This document shows, piece after piece, positions 32,432-43,940 of a DNA stretch of 64,000 nt (position 1 is its first letter; the number at the start of each line of letters is the position of its first letter). Location: assembly GCF_032062135.1 (NCBI RefSeq), contig NC_092869.1:46347522-46411521 (forward strand), read 5' to 3'. The notes under the pieces are model-generated. The model was given only the letters and a program-made list of their open reading frames with translations. It was not told where the DNA came from and made no database searches. The DNA comes from Pyxicephalus adspersus (taxonomy: Eukaryota > Chordata > Amphibia > Anura > Pyxicephalidae). Made by a program: the position numbers and the translations under genes.

Positions 32432-34245
32432 GGATAGAGCATGAAGGAAAGTTTTCTGGTTGTTTCTGGAATAGTAAGTTGGGGAGTAAGTAAGAAGTAA
32501 GGGAAATCTTCCAATTGGGCCACCTGCTTGGCTGACAAATATTAGAGGATGTCCCCTGACTTTGGAGAACATTCTAATCACTTCCTGTTGTGTCTATCAG
32601 ACAAGAACTTATGGGAAATCTTACTAACAGGACACAGACCCGGAAAAATACCAGACAAGGCTTTCACCTTTTTTATTGTTAGGAGGGGCTTAAGTTTTAG
32701 GGATGGGGCACATTAGAGGCCATTCAAGGAGTGGTGGATGGCAGCCATTCCTCAGGACTTAGCAGCACGTGACGTCCCTGTAGTACTGTGAGCCTTGCCA
32801 TAGACTGGACACACAGTACTCCTAGCAGATTGGCTCTTTGCTATCCAACAGGCAATCCCTTATGGGGTTATCCCTCCATTCTTTAGATTGTATACTCCTG
32901 TGTCCAGGCCCCATCCCACTTTTTATCTGTAATACCCGATTGATTTTGTAACTTCAATAGGCTGCAGAATATGCTGCCCCTATAAGAAGAGGAAAACAGA
33001 TATAAATATTTCTTCTGCTGACAAAAAAAGTTGGTGTCTGGCATTAAACGAAGGCGTGCTCCACCCGCAGTCAACTTGTAGGGTCATTAATATTTTAGAG
33101 GTGACATCAAATATTTATATCCCGAGAAATTAATGTAAACATTTTTATGTTTCTCCATCTCAAACAAGATTATGAGCGCTGCACAGGCCCCGTTTTAATT
33201 AAACCCATAAACAAAAGCTGTTTTGTTTAAATCCTGCACTATATAAATGTCCTTGTGGGACAGTTTATGACACTTATGTGTTCAGAGATGGAGGAAATTC
33301 AAAGGAGACACTTGGCATTTTGTTTTAAATATCGAGCAGTAATAAAGCTTGTTGGCACATCGCCAAGTCAGGGAGGGAGATATATTCAATTGTTATTCAT
33401 TGTTGGGGAGATTTCACCTCATTTCCTGTCCAAAAGATTCAACAAGGTGAGAGAAAATCTCGCCAGAGGTAAAGGAATTCTCGTCTTGGACAGGTATCAC
33501 CAGTGGGTGATCTTTCATCACCTTTTGTTCTGAAAAATTGTAATTTTCCTTCACTTGTTATCCCAGGACAAATATTAATACTGAGATACCATGCAAAATG
33601 GCACTTTAATATTGGTAACCCAACATACCCCCAGCATACCCCAGCTGCCATGGAATACCCATTGCATGCATGGGCAGGAGTTGCACCATTTTGGCCTGGT
33701 CAATCAAGGTGGCTGAAGACCTGAACTCGAAAGAAGACAAGATGAAGATGGCGGTGCCATTGCTGAAATCGAGGAACTGTGAATATACTTGAAATTTTAT
33801 TAACAGGAAGGTAAATTTATTACAGAACGCCATTGCTTTTTTCAAATATAGTGAAACTCAAAAACCTTCTTCCGGCAATTTTCTACCCAGTTCCATGATG
33901 TCAATGGTGTTTCCTCTTTTTTCTTCGATGGTAGCTGGGGAAGGGACAGTGGTAGTGGGGGTGGTGGTGGGGTATGTGGTTGAAAATAATCATTTTGGAC
34001 TATGATGTATACCAGATGCCCAGTCCTGGGGTAATGTGAGCCCAGACGAGGTGAATATGTAGAGCTGACATTGTATACGATTGTAGACGACCATTTCCTA
34101 TGCTTTAGCAATGTTTTCTGTACTGGAAATACAATTCCCAAGTTGTAGCACATTAGTACTTCCAGATTAAAGTTTAATTAGCTGCATGATACCATTGGGA
34201 TTATCCAACCTCATTTTTAGGTTTTATAATGAAGTTGGGCATAAT
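32432..34245. other. Unique sequence, part possibly conserved noncoding
   Basis: 33080-33360 is unrepeated and rich in TTTAATTAAA-type homeodomain sites and octamer-like cores, a candidate conserved enhancer. The rest is unremarkable. The minus-strand frames at 33606-33845 and 33842-34153 have no recognised domain. Confidence 0.3.
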
Positions 34246-34660
34246 ATTCATCCATTGTTGGTGTCAGTGGGGGTAATATTACTCCAACATTGGGTTGGTG
34301 CCCCATTTGTTTTATCAGTGGGGGGATAAGTACCCCAATAATAATGACAGTAGAAGGAATTGTGACCCATTCTGGGTGTCTGTAGCAGAATTAGTGCCAT
34401 ATCCTTGATATATTTGGAAGGAGTAGTGGCCTAACATTGGTGTTGCTATAAGTAGGCAGGAAATGTGCCGTCCAGTTAGTGCCCTATCTTTGATGTAAGA
34501 GGGAGGAATTGTTCCCCATTGTTGGTTTCAATGGAAGACATAGTGCCTCCTCGTTGATGTCATTAGGAGGAATTGAGTCCCATAAATATGATATTAGTGG
34601 GAGAATTGGTTCTTTGTGGTTGATGTCAGTAGAAGGAATAGCGTCCCTTCATGTGAGTTG
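34246..34660 (+). repeat. Diverged ~40-bp tandem repeat
   Basis: Units share GTTGGTGTCAGTGG.AGGAAT and TAGTGCCCCAT-like blocks, about ten units spaced roughly 38-45 bases with many indels. Example occurrences: TTGGTGTCAGTGGGGGTAAT near 34258 and TTGATGTCAGTAGAAGGAAT near 34620. Confidence 0.7.
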
Positions 34661-35699
34661 CAGAAAAAATGTCCTCAGGGCTTGAATGCAAGTAATGGCT
34701 GCAATTTGGGTGCTTTAAAGGCTCTGCCAGGCTTTTGCAGATCCTGTCCCATTTCCCTAAAATGTCTCTGGTGTCACCGGTGCAGGATGCTAATCAAAAA
34801 CAAGACAGCAATGCCAATCTGAAGACAGTTCCAACCCTTTTTTAGCCTTTCCGGAATGGAAACAAAGCTTTGGCCGGTGTCCTATTTTATTAAACCAATT
34901 TCTTTTTTCCAGTGCAGATACCCTGCAGATGTTACTGAGCTGGAAGTTCTAATGAGGGACTGGAAGGTTTTATGTCCAATGCCCTGATATGTCTGAACGG
35001 CTGCCAGATACAAACGCCAACAAGCCCTCTCCATTACAACATATGTAAAGATATTAATTACCAACCACACAGAATTAACATTTATTATGACATGACACAA
35101 CAACAAACCTCTGCACTCCAGCGCAGCTACCCATGTCCGCTCGGTTGTGTAATTGCATATATCCGTTTTTAATGGACCCACAGCCTCAAAAATCCATTTT
35201 CTCAGCTGTTTACTTCCCGAGCTGGGCCGCTGCATTAAATCTTTCGTGTTACCATTAACTTATAAGTAAACCTTTAAGAAATTAAAACTCCACTTAACTT
35301 TCATCGTAAACATTAAAAACTTTCCTCTTCCATAAAGACGTTCGGGGATGGAGTCAGCAAAGCAGAGAGTGACCATCTGGCTCGATATCTGCAAACATCG
35401 ATTAAGCCAGAGATGGGTTTGTGGGACACATTTAGCTTCATTTATCCAATTTGAGATGCATTAGGTAAGACCGAGGCATTTGCAAGAAGCAAAGGATGAT
35501 GTGGGTTGGAAAGTGAAGGGGAGGGAAAACGGCATAAGTTTGGGGTCAGACTCAAGAAAAAAGATAAATGATCCAGTATCAGAAATGAGAGATTTTCTTC
35601 TGTTAAAGTGATTCCAAATGAAAAAACAGAAAAGAAGAAGCTGGGTTTTATTCTGCAGCAAAATAAATGTAATAATAATAAAAAATAATGAAGTAAATT
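34661..35699. other. Unique intergenic sequence
   Basis: Nothing recognised. The 117-codon minus-strand frame at 34882-35235 and the 127-codon one at 35461-35844 show no domain. Confidence 0.35.
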
Positions 35700-36700
35700 C
35701 AGTAAACAGCTTGGTCACTCCCATTAAACACTTCATGGGAGATGGGACCATGTGTCTATACAGAGGAATCCTAAACCAATAAATCTCAAAAGGTATGTAG
35801 GTATAACATTTATTTACCCAACGCGTTTCGCCTGCATTGTACAAACAAGGATTGCATATGAAGTATCAGGTATGTGTCATAGATTAGGTAAGGAGAAGAT
35901 TTAAAATACATGATTATGATATCTATCTATAAATATACAAGTTAAACTTGAATACTTGTTACATATATGAACTAAATTGTAAAAGTGGAACATAAATATA
36001 TATATATATGTGATGGATCAGCTCTTTGCATGTGAAATAACCTTTAAAGGATATAAACATAGGATACATATGTAAATATATTCTCTATGCTGTATGCATA
36101 TTTTGTATGAGTGTACTTAAATGTGGTGAGTAAATATGACGTGTATCTATATAGTGTTAATATATGGATTGTTAGTAAAATATGGGCTTGTTCATATTAT
36201 GAATGTTAAAAATTCTCACTTATTTCTAATTGACAGGAAATGTCTCCTTCAGAGAATTCCTCATGGATAAGTGCAGACACGACTCCTCAAAGGTATTAGT
36301 AAGAACATCATTGATAAAATAGGTACGTTTTTTAGAGTTGTCAATTCCATGTAGAGATTGGGCTTTAAAGGGGATAACCAAAGGAGATATTAATAAAATT
36401 AAATCTAAATAGAAATGAATAATGGGGAGGGGTGATTCAGTGTCTGAATTCATAGAATTAGGTAGGGAAAGTTGTACTTTTTATTTAGGGTTCTTAAACC
36501 ATCCAAGGGAATGTATATCCAATTCAGAAGTATTCAATAAAAGGTCCAAAGCCAAAGAAAAAGTGTCAAAGAGAATGTTTTCAGATTACGTTCTATAGGG
36601 GAATAGAAGATATGCCAGACAGTGCCGGAATCCTAAGGCGCTGTGACGTGGAGCCAGAGGCATCCGAAAAGCTGAATTCCAGCCTAATTGATGGGTGAAG
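35700..36700 (-). other. Probable decayed dispersed element with GAAACGCGTTGG motif (35820-35836)
   Basis: On the minus strand GTACAATGCAGGCGAAACGC followed by GTTGGG is the 3' half of the hammerhead-like family (GAA box plus ACGCGT stem III and T), but the first box is replaced by ACAATGCA. Upstream on the same strand, near 36600-36680, lies a CpG-richer segment (ACGTCACAGCGCC-like), as at the start of some repeats. Exact ends are not visible. It carries no coding region I can recognise. Confidence 0.3.
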
Positions 36701-37250
36701 AATAGAGAATACCCCTTGGTATATTTATAACCAATTTACACAGTGATCTGCTGAACAGAAGTGCTTGTATATTCATTCTGTGTGAATAAAGCAATATTTG
36801 TGCTTTGGGCTAAGGGCTATGTATAAAATATTTGGAGATGTGTGAATGGTGCCAATGTAATGTTCTGGAGTTGAATGTGAATGTTGCTGTTGGGTGAACA
36901 TAACAAAGTCAAATGTTTCAGTTTTGTGGATATCAAATGGGAGAACACGTCCGGCTTTGGTTTGGGAAGGGTTTTGCGTCCATTCTTTAAAGATGAGTGA
37001 ATATTCTTTAACGTTTGATGAGCTCATTGTTCATGTAAAAGTTGCTATGTATTAGAAGTCTATGGGGGACAAATCTTTCATCTGAAGGATTAAATGCGTG
37101 ATGAACCCAATAAAGTCTCTGGGAAACAAATATTTCACCTAAATGAATAAATGTTCTCGAGCTTTTTCCTCTTTTGAATGAATGTTCCTTGGCTGTTTTC
37201 AGTCATCTAATACATTTGATCAATGCTTAGTGAACATTTCTTTATTTATT
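36701..37250. other. Unique spacer
   Basis: Nothing recognised. Confidence 0.35.
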
Positions 37251-37530
37251 AAAGCTTTTTAAGACTGAACAAGATTGACTATCATGGAGAACCAGGGTGA
37301 TCTGGTGACCTGGATGGATCTGGTCTAGGATTGCAAGAATTTTCCAACTAATAGCAAATTATTTTTTAGGAAATCAATTCCAGGTTTGCTGGATTATACA
37401 GGTTCTCCCCCTATTTAATGTACAGCGCTGCGTAATATGTTGGTGCTATATAAATCCTGTTTAATATTAATATTAATAATAATAATATAAATAATAATAA
37501 TAATGACTATCTTCTCCAATCTCAAGGGCT
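37251..37530. mobile_element. Palindromic MITE, copy 2, split by a LINE tail
   Basis: The left arm TTTATTAAAGC with GACTATCATGGAGAACC and the middle block CCAACTAATAGCAAAT match the copy at 31632. The right arm begins (CAGGTTTGCTGGAT...GGTTCTCCCC at about 37381-37410), is interrupted by a LINE tail, and resumes at 37504 with GACTATCTTCTCCAATCTC. The outermost right end is missing or eroded. Confidence 0.8.
37409..37503 (+). mobile_element. L2-like LINE tail, copy E (nested in MITE)
   Basis: Only the last ~55 bases of the LINE (CCTATTTAATGTACAGCGCT ... AAATCCTGTTTAATA) and its AAT/ATT tail are present, a severely 5'-truncated insertion. It splits the MITE copy at 37251-37530 and so is younger than it. 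Confidence 0.85.
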
Positions 37531-37985
37531 CACTTCGGTTTCCAATAGAATTCAGTAGGATTTACCTTTGGGTTTGTTGAACATCAAAGACTTTTCATCC
37601 AACTTTAAGGAATTTTAACCCATTTCTAATAAAACTCAAAGAACATTTTACGAGAAGCCAATACATCAACCTCTATAATAGTTAATAACTTTGAGGTGCG
37701 TTCAGTTTGACATTTGAGAATGTAACATTCATTCATGACAGGTTGAATAATGAAAAATACCCTTTGGCACAAGTTTTTGGTTGGTTATAAATATCCGCCT
37801 TAATAAAATTGGTGACGGATGGTGTTTTTGTGACATTTTGGAAATGTTAGAAGGCCTCTGGATGGGATATCTGTCTCTTGCCGGTGACTCTGTACCAAAT
37901 CAGGATAAGGTGATTTTCGAATGAACACCTTACATGGTAACCAATAGGGGGCAAACATTTTCAGGATGAGAACAAAAGCCCTGGG
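37531..37985. other. Unique spacer
   Basis: Nothing recognised. Confidence 0.35.
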
Positions 37986-39141
37986 CAGCTGGGGTGTAAT
38001 TATATATATATCTTCTATTTTTGCCATTCTGTTCTCTCTTTCTACCCCCTCCATTTATGCCTCTTTTTTCTCTTTTCTGCCCCTAAAAATGCCCCACCCC
38101 AATCTCTATTTTTATCTCTGCTTCTCTTTTTTTGCCATTCTACTCCTTCTCTCTCTTTTACCCCCCTATCTCTTGCTTTTTTTCTCTCTTCCTCACTCTC
38201 ATTTTTTCTCTTTCTACCCTTCCCCACTTTCCCTGAAGCCGATAGGTACTTGCAGGTCTGCGTGTGCAGGGCGTGCAGTCCTCGGGGCCAGCAGGGGCCC
38301 CTGCAGAGACTCGCATTGTGCCTGCTCTCAATTGACATCTTGCAGAATGCACCTTAAAGAGAAAGCAAACTAAAAAACACTGAAAACATAAAAAATCCAC
38401 TTACCTTCAATCGCGCAGTCAGTTGGTCCAGAGGTGTCTTCCATTGGGTCCCACGTCATCCTGGCATCCGTCTCCGAGCCAGCATACCGGGCGCCGCCAT
38501 CTTCTCCTCTTTTTCCTACGTCACCCGACCCTGGAGCAAGATCGGGTGATATAGGTTGGAAAAAAACTGATCTCACTGCGCATGCGTGAGAATGGCAAAG
38601 TTTTCTCTTTTCACGTAAAGGCTCCTTCTGCGCATGCCTGAGATGCTCGGGCATGTGCAGAAGGAGCACCCAAGAGCCTCCAGGATGCATGACGTAGGTA
38701 TCCCAAGAGGCTTTGCGCTACCATTCATTATTAAAAAAAGAGTGTTGCACTTAAAAAACACAGAATTATTTCAATAAATAAAAGGGTTGTTTACGCTTTA
38801 AGTGTGTGCAAGCAAGGACCTTGTGATTTGTTGCAGGGGCCCCTGCTGTTTGAGGATTGCACACCCTGCACACGCAGACCCCCAGGTACCTATTAGCTTC
38901 AAGCAGGAAGTGAGGACGGGTGGAAAGAGAAAAAAATAGAGAATAGAGAGAAAGGGTGAGTGCAAAAATAGGGGGGAGATGGAGGGTGGGGTAAAAAGGA
39001 GATAGGGAGAAGAATGGCAAAAGTCTGGTCTGGGGGCCCTCATGTAGCTGCCACACCCTGATATGGCCGCCCTTGCACTGCAGGTGGACCCCATTTCTGC
39101 TCCCAACCCACACCTGTGAAATTATAATTACACCCCTGCTG
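37986..39141. mobile_element. Composite inverted element with hAT-like ends
   Basis: The two ends read CAGCTGGGGTGTAATTATAT (37986 inward, plus) and CAGCAGGGGTGTAATTATAA (39141 inward, minus). Each arm continues for about 300 bp with matching blocks: TTTTGCCATTCT, a CT-rich part, GATAGGTACTTGCAGGTCTG-like, TGTGCAGGG.GTGCA.TCCTC and CAGCAGGGGCCCCTGCA. The arms are diverged and flank a different MITE (38351-38803). The CAGGGGTGTAA-type terminus resembles hAT elements I associate with frogs. No target-site duplication is visible. Confidence 0.65.
38351..38803 (+). mobile_element. MITE with a YY1-like GCCGCCATCTT box, copy 1
   Basis: Short terminal inverted repeats: CTTAAAGAGAAAGCAAAC at 38352 and GTTTACGCTTTAAG near 38790. 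Shared internal blocks with the copies at 42115 and 42913: GGGTCCC, GCCGCCATCTTCT (38493-38503), CTACGTCACC, GAGCAAGATCGGGTGA, GATCTCACTGCGCATGC, a GCATGTGCAGAAGGAG block and GACGTAGGTATCCCA. It sits in the centre of the composite element 37986-39141. GCCGCCATCTT matches the core of the vertebrate YY1 site. Whether it is bound is unknown. Confidence 0.75.
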
Positions 39142-39970
39142 AGGAGAATATCCAATCACAATTCTCCACCCCGTCTTTTCTTTGTCCAAAAGTTTGGAGT
39201 AAACTTCAACTTCACTTCTAAAATTCATTCTTGATAAATGGAGCCTTTTACAACTTACTCTGCCTTTTTTATTCTATAACATTTAATGAGTTAGGAGATG
39301 TGTACAAGAGTATTTATTTCTGCCATTTATCCTCATTCCTACAATAACCCGGACGCCGGCTTCTGATTTAGCCGAGCTCTGACACGTCGGCGTTTTCCTC
39401 CATTGCTATAAGGCATATCCCTCAACCGATTATAGAGGCGAAAAGACTATATAAATCTTAACTACTCCTCTAATAAGTACAGAGAATTCACGAAACCCTC
39501 CGGTCTGTCATCGAAAGCATTTTCCCCACTGATAAAGCTGTTTTTTTCCAAGCCATTACCTGCAATTGCATTTTTCTTCATTAAGCCAAGAAGTGTCACA
39601 TGGAAGGAAGGGCCCAGTACAGGGAGTGAAAAATGACTTTCCTGAAAAGTATATCAAACATTGAATTAGTTCATAAACCATCCATATCATTCCCAGATGG
39701 ACTCGGCTGCTGGATATTCCTTCCCACACATGTAGTTTGCACTCACTGGGGTCGGCTATTTTGCTTCTTCTGCACATAATCTGCATGCGGTAAGCGAAGA
39801 AAATGCCGGAGCTGCTGTTCAAGTCGATGTAAAACTGGATGACATTTATAATGCTTAAGTATTGTATGTCATAAACAATTGCCATGGATTGTTTCCTCAT
39901 GAAATGTATATTTTATATGTAAGCAGAATCATTATCTGGATTTCACTTGGTTTCAGCCTTTTGCATGCAG
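39142..39970. other. Unique intergenic sequence
   Basis: Nothing recognised. The minus-strand frame at 39556-39900 has no known domain. Confidence 0.35.
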
Positions 39971-40110
39971 CAGGTCTGATTTATGAAAGCTTTCCAGGAC
40001 TGGAGAAGATGGACTATAATGGGAGAACTTTGGTGATCCAGCAAACATGGAATGGATTTCTTAGGAAAAAAATTTGCTATTATTTGGCAAATGTTTCCTA
40101 TCCTGAGGCT
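39971..40110. mobile_element. Palindromic MITE, copy 3 (left half only)
   Basis: GGTCTGATTTATGAAAGC, CCAGGACTGGAGAAGATGGA, GGTGATCCAGCAAAC and a TTTGGCAAATG block correspond to the left half and centre of the copy at 31632. The mirrored right half is absent. Confidence 0.75.
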
Positions 40111-40910
40111 GGGGAGGGAGCAGCAAAAAGAGGCAATCAGTTTGTGCTGAAAATTCCATGCTGATAGGAACAGATTGCAAAGTGATGGACAAATGATCAA
40201 ATCACTGTACTGCTTCTCCTTCCCTAACCAATGACAAATTAGGGTTCCATGACAGCCTAGGCTCAGAGAATGTAGGTTGAAGAATGCTGGGTGTCAGTGA
40301 ATACAGAAGACCGAGGACATCTTGTGGTGGGAAAAATACTGCAATACTCCATTAATAAATTGTTTTTTGTTGTACGATTTCCTGGACTATAATTTGCTTA
40401 TTTGACCTCAAATTTGCTGTGTGAATTGCTTGAGCAAAAATCTAAGTAAGCAATTTGGGAAAGTACCTGTGTAAGACTAAAGGGAAGGCTTTTTTGTAAA
40501 ACCTTACTTGAATCAATGCGTTCATTGTCTGAAAGTGGCCATATTTGATTCTGGTAGAAGGTTTGCATACTTTACATCCGCCCCTACCCTCTGCTTTTTA
40601 AAGTAGCTTTAAAGTAAAAAATAGAAATCATATTTGTTTTAGGACTCTATAATACACTTCTTCCTGTTATGTGTTACCATAAATATGTCTATTCTTTGCA
40701 GAACAGATTTTTCTTAATCCCAGTGGCTACAATTCATGCTCCGTGTCTACATATGTAGCCACCCCATTGTGCTGTACAGAGCTGGGACTACAAGTGTGAC
40801 CACGCCCATCCATCATACTCAATGCAAGGAATCATGGGACACGGAGGTTTCTTGCAGCTGCTTTGCTGCCCTCTAGTGTTCAGCCAGAAATAGTGAAAAC
40901 CCCCAACAGC
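40111..40910. other. Unique intergenic sequence
   Basis: Nothing recognised before the hAT element and its 8-bp target duplication at 40911. Confidence 0.4.
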
Positions 40911-41302
40911 CTCTATACCAGGAGTGGGCAAACTTTTTTTTTAAGGGGTCACAATGGGTTCTAAAATTTGGCAGAGGGGCCGGGCCAGGATCAGATGGAT
41001 GGTGTCCCTGAACGTGACGTCATGATGGCATAACCCAGATCTGAGCCTGCGATGAGAGCTCCGCCCACTTCCCCCAGCCTGGGATCTGTACAGGGGCCAT
41101 GGTCCGTGGCTTTGGCCGGTACGCCCCCCAGCTGGGTCCTTCTTCCGACCTCGCTTGGGGAGGGTACCGGCCAGAGCCACGGACCACGGATCTACTTCAG
41201 CAGAGCCGCTGAAGTAGAAAGAGAGTTCAACAGGCCGTATAAAAAGGCCTAAAGGGCTGTATATGGCCCGGGGGCCGTAGTTTGCCCATGCCTGCTCTAT
41301 AC
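40911..41302 (+). mobile_element. Non-autonomous hAT element with perfect 8-bp target duplication
   Basis: The element 40919-41294 (376 bp) is flanked by CTCTATAC on both sides (40911-40918 and 41295-41302). Termini are CAGGAGTGGGCAAACT and, from the other end on the minus strand, CAGGCATGGGCAAACT. An 8-bp duplication and CAG..GGGCAAACT ends are typical of hAT (Charlie-like) elements. Inside are 22-bp arms (41101-41122 and 41164-41185, GGTCCGTGGCTTTGGCCGGT start) that are reverse complements with one mismatch. It is non-coding, and the intact flanks suggest it is fairly young. Confidence 0.95.
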
Positions 41303-42114
41303 AGATTTATGGCTTTTATATTATGTTTATATGATTGTGTACTTATTCCTCTTTATTAATTCCTCATGTGACATCAATGACATTAGATCTCCCTTTATCC
41401 CTAAATGAATCACATTAAAAACCAATAAGCGCACATTTAAAAAACATTTAATTCTTTTACTTCCATTAAAGTTCAGAACTTTTTTTTTCTAATAGAGACT
41501 AAATAAAGTTTTTTTTTTTTAACTTTTAGAACCTTTGAAAAGAGGATTTTCCCCAGATCTGCTTCTCTGTGTATTTCCTATGCGAGGAAGAGAAGACATT
41601 AGAAGGACATGGGGACACGCGGGAAAACTTTAACTCGGAAACCCTAACAAAGCACGACGACACAAAATAAGTGCGGATTAGATAGCTGGCGAGGAGGGAA
41701 CGCTGAATTATAGCCGACTTAAGGCTGCAGGAGAGGCGAGCAAATTGTCTTTACATAAGTTCTGTTTTAATAATCATTTTGTTAAAACAGCTCCAGAGAA
41801 TTTTCCTGTTACCGAGGATTAGGAGACCGTTAGCGGTAATGAGAGTTGAGGCGTCTTCCACATCCAACACATCATAAAGCAGATGTAGGAAGAGGCGAGA
41901 CGCGGGGACGTGTCGGAGTCATAACCATTATGATGCCGCTCTGACATTTCCCGGGTTTTTTACACCATCATAATAGGACATTGTGGGGAAGGTGTTGGAG
42001 CTGCCGATACATTCCCATTTAAGGTTTTTAATTTCGAGTTTGTCCAAACACACGGCGGCGTTGTGCATACGGATCAATACAATAAATTTGGGAAATCTAT
42101 AATCAAGTGAGAGG
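41303..42114. other. Unique sequence, possibly conserved noncoding
   Basis: 41560-42070 is unrepeated, with clear CpG content and TAATCATTTTGTTAAAACAG-type AT cores, and could be regulatory. No gene recognised. Confidence 0.3.
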
Positions 42115-42605
42115 TGTACTTAAAGCGGAAAAACAAAAAACACCTTTACAGGTGGAAAGCCATCAATCACTCCGCGATCCTAATTGAGGCGATCCTGTGC
42201 CCTCGTCTTCCTTCTTCGTCCTGGTGTGGGCAGGACACTGGAAGCTGCCATCTTCTTCCGGGTCCTTCTACATCAGCCAATCTTGCACTGAGCAGGCGTG
42301 AGATCGGGTGACACGCTTTCGGAAAATGTAAAATAAAAGTGCCAATCTCACTACGCATGCATTAAATTGACACTTTTTTTATAGTAAAGAAAAGCCACTG
42401 ATGTTCCGTGCCTAATCTCAGGCATGCACAGAAGGGGCTTTTCTTTACTGTAAAGGAAAAAAAATAAAAGGAACAGCCCCCTGAGATATGTGACGTAGGT
42501 ATCCAAGGAGGCTGCAGGCTTCCCTTTCACTCTTTACAGCCTCCCTGTTAAAAACAGAAGGGGAGGGTCTCCCCTTCAAATCTTAGAAAAAAATATCTAT
42601 CTACT
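42115..42605 (+). mobile_element. MITE with YY1-like box, copy 2
   Basis: Begins TACTTAAAGCGGAAAAACAA. The YY1-like box is GCTGCCATCTT (42244-42254), one base off the copies at 38493 and 43038. It shares GAGATCGGGTGA, CAATCTCACTACGCATGC, GCATGCACAGAAG and GTGACGTAGGTATCC. It contains an additional inverted pair, TAGTAAAGAAAAGCC and GGCTTTTCTTTACTG (about 42382-42460). Confidence 0.7.
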
Positions 42606-42912
42606 CTAAAGCTGCATACACACGTGCACTTATAGTCGTTGGAAAGGATCTTTCACGATCCTTTCCAACGACTAGCACTGCACAATGCATGAACGAGCAC
42701 CGTTCTGCTCTATGGAGAAGGGAGGGGGGGAGTGGCACCCTGCTGCGCGCTCCCCCCCTTCCCTTGCATTAGGATTGTTCGTCGTTCATGGATCCGCCAG
42801 GACGGTCGTTCAGACGATAGACGATGGGCTCTGTACACACGCCAGATTCTCATCCGATATCGACCCTGAGCCGATAATCAGGCGAGAACCATTGGACATG
42901 TTTACGTAGCTT
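42606..42912. mobile_element. MITE with perfect 18-bp hairpin near one end
   Basis: The left end TAAAGCTGCATACACACGT and the reverse-complemented right end TAAGCTACGTAAACATGT form imperfect terminal inverted repeats. Close to the left end, 42633-42650 (TAGTCGTTGGAAAGGATC) and 42657-42674 are exact reverse complements around a 6-base loop. It lies between two copies of the YY1-box MITE. A 3-bp TAA/TTA-type target site is possible but not certain. Confidence 0.7.
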
Positions 42913-43300
42913 AAAAGAACTAAAAACAAAAACTTACCTTTACTTCCTCAGATCCCACAATCACTCCAGAGCTTTCCCGGGTTGGGTCCCGCACCGCCAT
43001 GGAATCTGCCTGTCCCGGTGTGCTGGAAGTGCCGGGTGCCGCCATCTTTTTTTTCTTCTGGCTACGTCACCTGATCCCACACTGAGTAGGCTCGAGATCG
43101 GGTGATGTAGTCTGCTGTAAATAAAAAAAAAAAGATCTCACTGTGTGAGATCGGCATTTTTTCTTAACAAGACTGGGCATGCACAGAAGAAGTAGCTAGA
43201 AGCCTCCTGAAATACGTGACCTGCGTATCCCAGGCTCTGGGCTCCCATTCTTTTTAAGAGTTTTAGGACAAAAAAGAAAATTATTTATACCTTATATAAA
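42913..43300 (+). mobile_element. MITE with YY1-like box, copy 3
   Basis: Starts near GAACTAAAAACAAAAACTTACC. It contains GGGTTGGGTCCCGC, GCCGCCATCTT (43038-43048), GCTACGTCACCTGATCCCAC, CGAGATCGGGTGATG, GGGCATGCACAGAAG, TACGTGACCTGCGTATCCCA. With copy 2 it brackets the MITE at 42606. Confidence 0.75.
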
Positions 43301-43940
43301 AGGATATCTTCCCAGAAAATATGCTGATTGTTCCAGGATTGGGATAAGAAATAAAAGAGGGGAGAAGATGCTCAGGACAGAACAGGGACAGGTGAGTATT
43401 GACTTGGTTAAGTTGTGCTTTAGTTCAGATTTAAATATCCTCATCACATCCCGCACAATCCTCGTAAACACGGCCAGCAGAAATTGTTCTGGGAAGATGC
43501 TGCAGGAAGATTTAGGATGATCAGGGTGATACTCTTGAGTTTTGTAGTCATTAATTGAAGTGTATTTAGTAATGGGATATTTGAATAGGTAATTATGTTT
43601 GAATCGTGTTGCTCCAATGTTGTTGATTTACAAATTAATTAAGAAATTTCATGAAATTCTCAAATAAAAAAAACTCAACATAACAACCCCGCAGTCCACG
43701 TTCCCTGTCCAGGCTCCCCGCCTTCCATCTCTCCTGTTTGTGTTAAATCACGTGTATCATGTGTAAGGAAATTAAACTGGGATTTCAGCGTTCAGCATTG
43801 ACGACAGAACAGCCTCAGTCACAACTTTTACTAAAGATTCCACATTTTTATACTATGCATTTTTAACTGTTAATAAAATTGATTAATTTATTGAGGAGAT
43901 AAAACATACTGATTGGCACCACATCCCCTTACTCAGCAAT
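43301..43940. other. Unique spacer
   Basis: Nothing recognised. Confidence 0.35.
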
